The notes beneath the pieces were generated by a model. That model ran no database searches. It worked only from the letters and a program-made list of their open reading frames with translations, and was not told the origin of the DNA. Shown here in pieces: positions 1-8,474 of a stretch of DNA of 10,009 nt; position 1 is the first letter of the stretch, and every line of letters starts with the position of its first letter. Position numbers and translations under genes: made by a program. This stretch comes from Paraglomus occultum (lineage: Eukaryota > Glomeromycota > Glomeromycetes > Paraglomerales > Paraglomeraceae): contig CAJVPJ010001405.1 in assembly GCA_910592205.1 (NCBI GenBank), forward strand, positions 1 to 10,009. The letters run 5' to 3'.

Positions 1-837
1 GATTTGGACATTGCTTGTTTCAACACACTCGATAAACCGAAATCAGTTAACTTTGCAACGCCTGATTTGATAAGGATATTACTCGATGACTAGGAAACAA
101 ACGTATGCGTCAGTTTAAGAAAAAGTGAGTTTAAAAGACACAATCGAGACATGCGATAATATACCAAATCTTTGTGAATAATGTCAAGGTCATGTAAATG
201 TTTCAGTCCACTGGTAATACCTAAGCCCAGTTTGTATTTGTCTTCCCAAGTTAAGCTTTCAAAGTGTTTCCTTAAATGTTCACGCAAGCTTCCACCATCA
301 GCCAGTTCAAACATCATATGATAATGTTCTTGTTTGTCTGTATGTGTTGAAATACGATAGCGATTAAAAAGCCATTCCTTGTAATAATATGAAACAGATT
401 ACCTTTGTCAACATACCTTTGTATAAACCCAAAAAACGAATAATGTTAGAGTGGTTGTTCGCTTCCTGATGGTGTTTTAGCTAACGTATGGTATCCACTC
501 AAAATTAGTCCAAGTACGAAATAATGCATGTCGAATGATAATAGGCTACCTCTTTGACAAATGATTGATGCAAATCTTCTTCACAATCTCCATGTTGATA
601 AATCAAAACTTTCACTGCAACAGTAGTGTCTGAGAAAATGGTAGACTTTCTGCCCAAAATGTTCTTGGCGATGTTTCCAATGCTCTTCTTTATCGTTGCC
701 TTGTATACGACTCCAAATGCTCCATTGCCAATAGGTAAAGTGTCTAGCCTTATGCCATTTTCTGGACAGCAATAGATTGAACCTTCTTGAATGCTTGACT
801 CTAGCCATTTTTTATAAGATGTTTCAGACATTGTCAT
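1..837 (-). CDS. TKL-type protein kinase, N-terminal part (cut by window edge)
   Basis: Predicted cytoplasmic Ser/Thr or Tyr kinase that transfers phosphate from ATP to protein. I assemble four exons: 837-550, 480-417, 337-165 and 89-1 (continuing beyond the window), with introns of 69, 79 and 75 nt starting GTAGCC, GTATGT and GTATAT. Numbered from the ATG at 837, the glycine loop IGNGAFG is at 36-42, the VAVK lysine at 76, the helix-C glutamate at 96, the hinge MMFELADGGSL at 125-135, the catalytic HKDL at 172-175 and DFG at 191-193. All catalytic landmarks are therefore present. Oddities are about 17 extra residues between the glycine loop and VAVK, and HKDLSSSN where relatives usually have HRDLHS.N. 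In-frame ATGs lie at 912, 837 and 831; 837/831 are preferred because the expected YKKWLE start of this kinase type follows directly. The C-lobe, and so the full family assignment, is not visible. Confidence 0.9.
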
Positions 838-1400
838 TGCTAGTAGACGTAAGCAGCCAGCGAATGATTTAATAAATGTGACACAGTTGTGCAGTGTAAC
901 ATAGTGTGTCATCTGTGACAAACAGTATATTACGGTTGTTGATTCTATCTTTTATTTACTTATGCAAATTTTGGTTAAACATTCTTATTACCATATGTTA
1001 CTTAGAAAAGTCTTTTTGTGTCACTGACTTATGACTATCAGTTGTAAAAAGCAAAACATTTAATATAATAAGTCCCACACCACAAAGTCTATCTGCTAAT
1101 TCCAAATTCTTTTATAAGAATCTCAGCAGGAAACTTATCAACCTGGTTATAATTACAAGTTTGTTTGTCACTCACCTTTCAAATTCAAAAGACATGGAAA
1201 GTTAGAATCAACTCTTTTTCCGAATATTTAAACTCTCAAAATGACAAGTTAGAATCCGCTTTGTCCAAACTGATCAAGTCTGTTATTCAATTATGACCAT
1301 CTTATATAACAAAAAGGAAGGGTAGAAGTAGATTACGAACTAGAACGATTGACGTGTTATTAATACTAATACAATATTCACCGCGGTATTCGTCACATAA
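838..1400. other. Intergenic region upstream of the kinase gene
   Basis: AT-rich DNA with no convincing exon. It should contain the kinase promoter, read on the minus strand. A 9-bp direct repeat GTTAGAATC occurs at 1201-1209 and 1248-1256. On the minus strand, a short open stretch from an ATG at 1195 ends at a good donor (GTGAGT at 1175). It could be an extra 5' exon, but I found no acceptor that joins it in frame to the kinase start. Confidence 0.5.
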
Positions 1401-1920
1401 AATTCACTAACTTGTTTGTTACGCTTTTTTTAGTAAAATTTCCAACATACAACACAAAGCCTCCATTCTCGCTTTTGGAGTGTCGATTTGGTAAATGTCG
1501 ATATCATACACGTGAGTCTCGGTCTAACGACACGCTCGTAATGTCGAGTTCGTCCTTATATCGCGAATTTAAATTATATATGTATACGGCAACTGAGCAG
1601 CATAGATTTCTTTTCTACAATTTCTGTCGTATAATAGCAGTGTCCTTATATCGAGATGCACTTGTAATAAAGCAAACGAAGTTTGCAAGAGCGGTCAATT
1701 GACATATTAAAATTTTTTTTCCAGTCATATAGAGGGTGGGTTTTCTTTTGCAGCCATTTACTCGAAAATCTATTATTTTATTATCATAATAATGTTTATA
1801 ATCACTGCAATAAAATAATAATAACGATATTTGAACGTACTTTATCGCGAATAACTTATACAAAAATGAGCATAAATTTTAATATCGGGTACGTAGAAGC
1901 GCTTTTTATGTAAAAATATC
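1401..1920. repeat. Degenerate repeat-rich spacer with recurring TTATATCG/TATCGCGAAT motifs
   Basis: GTCCTTATATCG occurs at 1552-1563 and again at 1642-1653. TATCGCGAAT occurs at 1559-1568 and 1843-1852. The neighbouring bases hold looser variants (GTCGATATC, TAACGA, GTCGTATAAT). The open frames through here are short, biased by AT-richness and resemble no protein I know. I read this as a decayed repeat, possibly the remains of a DNA-transposon terminus, but the class is not established. Confidence 0.35.
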
Positions 1921-1980
1921 TATCTTAAAAGACATATTGTGAGTAACGTCTCGAAGAAATTTATACGTAATTATAATCAC

Positions 1981-2283
1981 GGCCATCAACCTGACTGCAT
2001 CAAGGTAAAACCATGAGTTCAAACTCGAAATTTATATTTTTATTAGATAAGGATAAATCAGAGAAACAATCAAGTCCTGTTGTTGATCATGATCATGTAT
2101 ATCGGAATTACCATCCTCGCCTTGTGTTTTAGATCCACGCACACGAATTGCTCTGAAGAGACTTGATTAAGAGATATCTATGTGTTGATCATCAGTATAC
2201 CACTTGGAGATATCACGATAACGATATGTATTATACATCGCAAACAATATGTCAAGAAACCATGACCACTTGGGTTGATGGCC
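1981..2283. mobile_element. Possible 303-bp inverted-repeat element (MITE-like)
   Basis: GGCCATCAACC at 1981-1991 is the exact reverse complement of GGTTGATGGCC at 2273-2283, an 11-bp perfect terminal inverted repeat bounding about 300 bp without a significant gene. The interior has one small open frame from an ATG at 2013 to a stop at 2130-2132 (39 residues, unrecognised) and a 12-bp perfect palindrome TGATCATGATCA at 2084-2095. I could not identify a convincing target-site duplication (flanks ATCAC and ATTTA), so this may be a coincidence or an old copy. Confidence 0.3.
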
Positions 2284-3025
2284 ATTTACGCATCTGTAGT
2301 ATTCTGTCTTGAACGGGCGGGTAAGAGTATGACTCGATCAATATAGTTTGCAATATATTGGATATTAATATGATAATTGAACGACAGCTATTTTGCAATT
2401 GGAACAATGACGTCAGAATAATAAATTTTACACCTCTCCTTACGCACTATGTCATGCTTCACTCCATGGTTGTCAACGTACTAACAGGAAGGAGACCTAA
2501 AAACCTTGACAGTATTAGATGCATCGCTAAGTTAATAACGATATCAACTTGGAAGTGGGATTTCGTAATTTCTTCCGGCAAATACTGCCAATGAATGTCA
2601 GGGCCCGTCAGATGCTTCAGATGGATGATGAGCATTCATTCAAAAGAGGGCGGCGGGTAGAAAACTACTCTCTTAAATAACAAAACATACTTATCGGGGT
2701 TGGTGATACCATAAGTTATTTTATACATTAAAGTAACTCAATTACATGTTAACATTGATCACTGTAGCGTAGGTAGCTCGACCAAATACCATTCATGTAA
2801 GATGATTCTATGATTAATCGATGACAACAATCGCAAGAAAGAAGTCATCCTCCGCAAATAGCAAGGCCAGTACATTACATCTCTATCTAGTAAGGAGGCC
2901 ATATTAAGTGTGGTCAAAAATACAGCTCATCGGCAACGACAAAAATGCTACATCCAAATACATACGTGTGATTTATAGGCTACTAAATTGTCCAACCAGA
3001 GACTTGACCGAGTCAACTTGCTCGA
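2284..3025. other. Intergenic region downstream of RPF2
   Basis: No gene can be supported here. The most coding-like stretch is a 49-codon open frame on the plus strand at 2531-2680, with an internal ATG at 2591. It is rich in Arg, Gln and Met and includes FKRGRR, but I do not recognise it and it has no clear start or splice context. Part of 2900-3025 should be the 3' untranslated region and terminator of the minus-strand RPF2 gene. Confidence 0.4.
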
Positions 3026-4423
3026 TTATCCAACAATTCTTACTTTTTTACGCATTTTCTCTTTCTCCTCTTTTGATTCACCCTCCGTCGCTGTGTCAAT
3101 GTCTCTCTTTTTCAACGCCTTTACTTTTCGAGTTTGGATGCTGTCAAAGTTTTGCTTTCCAAGATGAATCTTGGCTATTTTATCACCCATATCATTAACA
3201 TCGACGTTCTTAACTTTCTTGGGCTATTGAAACAGGTAGAACGTATATTAGTTGAAAACAAGCATTGTTACTTGTAACGTGATCTCCTCAACATTACGGT
3301 CGCCGTCATCATACAAAGCGGTTATCCCAATACCATTCAATACTTACTTTTAACTGTTTCGGTATTCGAGTCGCCTTTTTGTACACTTCTTCTTTAGCAA
3401 ACTTTGTCCTTCTGATGACAAAATCAAACGACGGACCCATATCTTCTAGTTCCACGCGTGGCGTCCGTTGTCCCGACTTGTTCAGCTTTACAATATAAAC
3501 TCTAAAATATACCTTTCCGCTCGAATCAGCACTGACCGATATGACATGTTCAAGTCCGGTGGGACTTATAGAATCGGTTGACTGGCCACGGAAGAAATCG
3601 AGAAGCATGTTCTTCAACATTTTGTGGTTTATAGAGTTGTCAAAGATCTCTCCGTTAAAGAGAAATAACGGTCTCACTCCGACTTGACATTTTGATGTCT
3701 AAACAAAAGGAAATGAGTTGAAAGTAAAGAAGAAAGAAAAACACTGTCGATTGATTGAATGATGATTACTTCATGCGCGCGATCATACACAACTTACTTT
3801 GATATCTTTCAACGATACGGACTTTTCGATTCCAATTTCAACCATATCCAGCACTTGCCCATCAAACATTCTAACAAATACAAGATTATGTGGTCTCTTT
3901 TTCGAATGCATTCCAATAACAAACAGTGAAGCGTCATTCTTCTGGCAGAAAAACTGTAGCGGTGTTTCGTCATCAAATGGATGTATATCATTTTTCTTAC
4001 TAAACATCATCGCATTTGGCTTCTTTAATGCGCACTATCGTATTGGCAAGAATTTGATCAAAATTAAAAGAAAAAGTCATTATAAAATAATAACGAGGCC
4101 ACCGAATCAATAGATCAAGAGAAATCGCATAGAGAAAAGCCTACAGATCTACCAGTACAGATCCCTATCAGATCCATTGGTTTGCTACTTACAAGGTCAG
4201 CTAGAGCAGCATTTACTATTTGACTTGTTTGACTTCCCCGAATGAATATTGCCGTTTTGGTGTTCTCTTGCACCTTTGGTTCTCTTTTCTTCAATGCTCG
4301 AGCAGATCGAGCAGTTTTTGGTTTTCTGTGTTAACAAGGTCATGTAAGCAATGTCTTGTATTGAGAAAGCAAACATAACTCGGTATACAAGAATCATTAA
4401 CATGCGCACATTACTTTTAACAT
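3026..4423 (-). CDS. RPF2: Ribosome biogenesis protein Rpf2 (Brix domain)
   Basis: Nucleolar protein of the Brix (Imp4) superfamily. In known fungi Rpf2 pairs with Rrs1 to bring the 5S RNP (5S rRNA, uL5, uL18) into the pre-60S particle. Exons are 4423-4410, 4325-4193, 4034-3798, 3698-3348 and 3223-3026; introns are 84, 158, 99 and 124 nt. The product is 310 residues, the normal size. Diagnostic segments are the N-terminal KPKTAR..RALKKREPK (6-22), IFIRGSQTS (31-39), KKNDIHPFDDET (from 62), HSKKRPHNLV, SLKDIK up to the exon junction at 128/129, FFRG, and the sigma70-like Brix motif TPRVELEDMGP (207-217). The lysine-rich tail, with IHLGKQNF and a QTRK motif, is also typical. The 14-nt first exon encoding MLKV plus a split Ile is the least certain part; it uses a GTGCGC donor but restores the conserved start of Rpf2. 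Confidence 0.95.
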
Positions 4424-5264
4424 TCTTTGTCAGAGCGAGATCAGAAAAACTTTTGTTCCAAGGTAGTTTGGAATGCGTAAAATTTTGGCTTGCCGATCAT
4501 TAACGAATATAGACCATTACTCCAGATTGCCATCAAATTTACGACACTACAGTGAATGTTGTTTTGCTAATTCACATATTAACAAAAGAATGTTAGGCGT
4601 AAAATATTTAATCTCACTGTTAGATTGTTTCGGCCGGAGAGAGCATTACAATTTTTTAGTTAATTGCGTTGTCGATATTACTTGTCAGGCTTAAAAATCA
4701 TCATATGTAATAAACTTATTGTAAACCAAACATAATACAACATTGCGTGCGTGCACATAAAGTAAGACAGCAAAGGGGTGTTCAACAATATGTCGGCGGT
4801 CGCAGTCATCCGGGAGATTGATAACTTGCAATCCAATCTTACTTAATTACAATTTTTTTGAGGACGTTATAATTCTACACATAATAATAATTATTAAAAT
4901 TGTTTGATCTCTGTTCCCAATCCAATTGTGTGACAATTGTCTATTGCCTACAATAATATGGATTGTTTAATTATATGTCTGTAAATTCGGTAAGTAGTGC
5001 AATATATGTTTGTATTTTTATAAATAGAACAAGTACTGGACACTTTATAAGTACTACACAATTAATTCCGAAAATGTTGTTAAAAATTCATGATATTGTA
5101 ACAAACAGCATAATTTAGTCGTTTTGTCGTCTTTATTCAAATTTTTTTAATAGTAAATTGTATTCTACAATCTTACGTCAATAAAATTACACACAGTGTT
5201 CGAATAGAATAGAAGCATTTACAACTCGGATTTAATTCAAAATTAGTTTTCGCATTATCTATCG
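4424..5264. other. Intergenic spacer between RPF2 promoter and surface-protein gene A
   Basis: AT-rich DNA with no convincing exon on either strand. The part next to 4424 should carry the RPF2 promoter. AAAATTTT at 4480-4487 resembles the core of the ribosomal RNA processing element seen in some fungal ribosome-biogenesis promoters, but such a motif is expected by chance here. The part next to 5264 should be the 3' end of gene A; its minus-strand AATAAA is at 5137-5132, about 128 nt past the stop. Short inverted repeats (CAATCCA/TGGATTG at 4918-4924 and 4959-4965) were seen. Confidence 0.4.
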
Positions 5265-6320
5265 CTACATGATAGTCAGGCTTCCAAATAAACCATACAA
5301 TAAAATCGCAAAGAAAAAAAGTGGACCACTGTTCCACTCTTTGTTTATATCCGCTGAAGACTTTGTGACAACTACAGTGGTTAAAGGAGAACCAGAAGTA
5401 GTCGGTTGAGTTGTACTTGATGGAGGTGCTGGCGGCGGAGCCGTGGGTGCTGTAGTATCAATATCGATAGTAATGTAAATGGTGTTTGGTCCGGGATTGC
5501 TTACAAGCAGACACCAAGTTTGCAACGGAAGTGAGGTGCTAGGTGCAGTTTGATTGCAGGTTTGTACACAGGTGTCGAAGCTTTGCGTTTAGAAAAAAAA
5601 GGTAAAGTTGAACAGTACAACTGGTTTTAGTCTATGTTTTTATGCAATGCGCACTAGACTCACATAATCGTATAATATTACTTGTTGATATATCAAACTA
5701 ATCTACACATATAAAAACAATTCTGCTGTCTTACTAACCATGACAAACTTTCCACAGTGACGGAAAAAGTACTTGCATTCGTATTAAGATAAGTATAAAG
5801 ATCCGCCGAAGATAAAACGTCTGCAAGCATTCCGTTACAGGGTGCAGAAGTTGGTAAGGCAGCTCTGCCTGAGACAGTACCAAAATTTGGTGTCACAGAA
5901 AGTGCTTGGTTTGATATCGAAACGATGTAAGCTATATTTACCAAGGCAAGGAAATTTGGTTGAGCAATGGAATCGCTGCGGGTTTAAATAAAACGTTACT
6001 TTGGAACTATGCACTTACCAAAGTAACTGGTTTGCTGTGTAGTACATATCCACCTTTTTTGAAAACATTATTACGTTAACTGTCTGATTGGAGACTGACA
6101 GGCATCTCCCACGATGAATTTATGCCGGGTATTTATCTTACCATGAAGTCAAACTTAGTACACTAGTGTTGCCCGATAAGCTTTGAGCATTTATTGCAAT
6201 TATCTAAATATATAATGATATTAAACGGTTGAGCAAAAACAGGATTCCAACCCTATCGCCGTCCTTTAACCTGCTTACCAAAGGAAACAAAAATAAAATG
6301 CTTTTAACTAGGGTTTTCAT
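5265..6320 (-). CDS. Secreted six-cysteine, probably GPI-anchored surface protein (gene A)
   Basis: I do not recognise the family. Exons are 6320-6279, 6203-6142, 6053-6019, 5931-5739 and 5580-5265; introns are 75, 88, 87 and 158 nt. The product has 215 residues. Residues 1-20 (MKTLVKSILFLFPLIIAINA) form a clear signal peptide, with likely cleavage before QSLSGN. The extracellular part has six cysteines (38, 78, 111, 115, 119, 134), including a CX3CX3C cluster and the signature TWCLLVSN (132-139), with N-glycosylation sequons at 26, 98 and 120. A Thr/Pro/Ser stalk (about 150-185) leads to KEWNSG (191-196) and a 19-residue hydrophobic tail running to the very end, as expected for a GPI signal. 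This suggests an outer-face plasma-membrane or cell-wall protein. Introns were placed by matching paralog B exon by exon; all phases agree. Confidence 0.85.
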
Positions 6321-6461
6321 AATGTTGGGTCGTTAGTGTGAATTTTAATTGTGTGCGAAAATCGGTTCATCAACTAGCGATGAAAAAGAATTGTTTCGTT
6401 TTCTAAACTGCTCATATTTTTTTCAATTATGTGCAGGCAGGGTTGCAGCCTATGGATCGTC
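6321..6461 (-). promoter_or_regulatory. 5' leader and proximal promoter of gene A
   Basis: The sequence just upstream of the ATG can be aligned with the same region of gene B: TTGATGAACC, then an AAAATTCAC segment, then a C/A-rich stretch ending in ACAttATG. Conservation outside coding sequence suggests either recent duplication or shared control. Confidence 0.4.
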
Positions 6462-6471
6462 ATTTATATAC
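6462..6471 (-). promoter_or_regulatory. TATA-box candidate of gene A
   Basis: On the minus strand the sequence is GTATATAAAT, about 142 nt upstream of the ATG. The identical 10-mer lies upstream of gene B, which is the main reason to list it in such AT-rich DNA. Confidence 0.4.
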
Positions 6472-7300
6472 ACAAGCGTAATTTATCATCTGCAATTAAG
6501 CGCAGGGCAACAAAGAGAATTAATAATTTGTAACGTTTGTCAGGCTAGTTTTGTCTTTTGTAATTCGTGTTACAGAACAATAATAGAACTATTTGTGTTG
6601 AAAGAAAGACAATGAGTAAATAAAAAATTATTGGCTAAGTGCGCAGCACCATTTGTATTGTGGACGAAATGAAAACTGATAAAACTGATAATCTGACAAC
6701 GACATGATTTAGCTTTTAGGATTGTAGAATTATTCATAAAAAGGTTTTAAAGCAAGTACTTGTAGAAGATACAATGGCATAAGATGTATGTATGCACACT
6801 AGAATTTACTGGCTGATGCAATTAGGTAAATATTCGCTACGCTATTGGATATTGTATTGCTATACGTTAGAAAGGGCACGGAAAGCATATTCATATCTGG
6901 TTGGTAATTGGCTGAATGACTCCGTATATTGTACTACCATAAGTATCGGTTGACTATAATTGTTAGTACACGGATTAGCTTCTCCGATCACATACAGTAT
7001 AATATTCCCCTGCATACAATGCTATACAACTATGAAAGTTTGGACGCCTGCTATTACTCTTTTGCTGTCTATAATGGATGCTATGCCATAACCAGGTATA
7101 CAATGCACGGGTCGTCTCAATAGAACGGTCAAATAGTAAACATTGAAAGAAACGTCTATTATCAAAGTAATAAAAAAAATTATAATTCTATGCTACAATA
7201 ACTGAAAAACTTTATGGTATTACGCCATCGAAAACTCATTATTTGCTATATAAAGCTTTTTTAATAAACAGTTACAACAATTAGTCACTAGCTTTTAGCA
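6472..7300. other. Intergenic region between genes A and B
   Basis: No gene can be supported. The open frames are short and unlike known proteins; the longest (plus strand, 6349-6615) has no proper ATG start and overlaps the conserved leader of gene A. It contains CCCTGCATACAATG at 7008-7021, repeated exactly upstream of gene B at 8616-8629. The side next to 7301 should hold the gene B 3' untranslated region. Confidence 0.45.
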
Positions 7301-8382
7301 CTATCTATACATAACATTAAATTTTTCAAATAAACCATAAAATATGATCCCAAAAAACAATATTGTACCGTTCCATTCAATCTTTCTAACTGCTGAAGAC
7401 GTGATCGTCACAACCGTAGTCATAGCGCTAGGAGTGGTTGTACTGGAAGTACTGCTTGAAGTTGCAATTGGCGTCGTCGATGTTGTTGTGGTTGGATCCG
7501 CAAAATTCATATTAATACTAACATATATGCCGTTTACTTTATCGTCATTGCTCACAAGAAGACACCAAGTACCCGCTGGAGGTGGAGGCTTCGGATTGGT
7601 ATGATCACAGACTTGTACGCAGTAGTCCCGACTTGTCATTGAGAGAGAAAATAACGTAGAGAGTGATATAAGTGGCTAGTCAATGTATTGATGCAAATGG
7701 CGTGGGACATCCGGAGCGTGACATCTGGAACATAACGTCCGGAGTATAGCCCCGAGAATACTAATCTAAAGATACTATTTGCTATATTGTCAATGAAATT
7801 TTTTGCATCTTTTACTTACCATGACATCTCTGGTAGAGTTACGTTATAGCTGGTTACATTAGGTGCAAAAAGAGTTTGAAGATCTGCCGGAGATAAGACC
7901 ATTGCAGTTATTCCTTTTGTGCATACTCCATACTTTGGAATACTAGCTCCGGATATAGTAGAACCAAAGTTTGCTGTCGTAGTGAGCGCTTGGGTTGACG
8001 TTTTTACGATATAGGCTGTATTTGAGCAGCAGAAAAATGTTGAGTAATGAATTAAAATAAATAATTGTCTTGAACTATACTTACAAAAGTGACTAGTTTG
8101 TGGAGAACACATCCACCTTTTTGAAATTGTCATAATAAGTAGTTACGTTAAAATGTGTATCTAGGCCTAGCCATAGGATTACGTTCTCATCTTATCTTAC
8201 CACGAATATACAGAAGCCAAGTAAATATTGCCCGATAGTGATTGGGCATTTACTGTAATCATCTAAGTGTAATGACGGTATTAAGCAAGTAATCAGAGAC
8301 AAAAAATCCAACACTATTGTTATTTCAACCAACTTACTAAAGGAAGTAATACGAATAAAACACTTTTAACTATATTGTGCAT
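7301..8382 (-). CDS. Secreted six-cysteine surface protein with C-terminal hydrophobic segment (gene B)
   Basis: Tandem paralog of gene A, family not recognised. Exons are 8382-8338, 8262-8201, 8116-8085, 8015-7820 and 7631-7301; introns are 75, 84, 69 and 188 nt. The product has 221 residues. A signal peptide (1-21, ending ITVNA) is followed by QSLSGN. The six cysteines (39, 78, 112, 116, 120, 135) correspond one to one with gene A. Shared motifs are SWW.C, YIV..S.QAL, NFG, VLS.ADL (86-92), CX3CX3C with CVQ.C, and TWCLLVSN. N-glycosylation sequons lie at 99 and 104. The stalk is a Thr/Ser run (about 151-180) rather than the Pro-rich one of gene A. The end is IEWNG plus a 13-residue hydrophobic segment, then a charged EKFNVMYR tail, which fits a GPI signal less well and may mean a membrane span. 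The donor after MS and the acceptor before DYC rebuild a cysteine codon, as in gene A. Confidence 0.85.
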
Positions 8383-8464
8383 ATTGTCGGTTATCGCGTA
8401 AATTTTATAAACAGGTTTATCAATAAGCGAAAACTGTTTATTTAAAAATCTCATTATGCTCTCT
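8383..8464 (-). promoter_or_regulatory. 5' leader and proximal promoter of gene B
   Basis: Short leader homologous to that of gene A (TTGATAAACC, AAAATTTAC, then AACCGACAat before the ATG), but about 60 nt shorter between the TATA candidate and the start codon. Confidence 0.4.
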
Positions 8465-8474
8465 ATTTATATAC
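8465..8474 (-). promoter_or_regulatory. TATA-box candidate of gene B
   Basis: The minus-strand sequence GTATATAAAT is identical to the candidate upstream of gene A and lies about 83 nt upstream of the gene B ATG, a usual spacing for a TATA-driven fungal promoter. Confidence 0.45.

Noticed and set aside
1176-1195. Possible extra 5' exon of the kinase gene (minus-strand ATG at 1195, GTGAGT donor)
   Set aside because: I found no acceptor in the right phase before the kinase start, and 20 nt with a good donor occur easily by chance.
1412-1913. Overlapping open frames on both strands
   Set aside because: They run through degenerate repeats in AT-rich DNA, have no consistent start and look like no known protein.
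2908-3198. Plus-strand 96-residue open frame
   Set aside because: It lies antisense to the last RPF2 exon, whose protein match is decisive.
4473-4694. Plus-strand 73-residue ATG frame in the RPF2 promoter region
   Set aside because: No recognisable motif, no homology I recall and no splice or promoter context; expected by chance.
5693-5741. Extension of gene A exon 4 past SLSW into intron sequence
   Set aside because: Comparison with gene B shows a GT donor inside that Trp codon in both genes; splicing rebuilds a conserved Cys instead.
6349-6615. Plus-strand open frame with a CNVC..SFVFCNSC pattern suggestive of a zinc ribbon
   Set aside because: It starts from TTG rather than ATG, overlaps the conserved leader and TATA candidate of gene A, and has no counterpart upstream of gene B. 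Cysteine spacing alone is not enough.
7344-7604. Plus-strand open frame rich in Val, Ile and Leu that looks like a membrane protein
   Set aside because: It is the antisense of the Thr/Ser/Pro stalk of gene B; the hydrophobic runs are complements of repetitive Thr/Asn codons.
8085-8133. An ATG at 8133 giving MTISKRWMC as the start of a gene B protein
   Set aside because: Paralog A has a stop in the equivalent upstream sequence, and both have an acceptor (CAAAA..G/GTGG) that joins to the signal-peptide exons.
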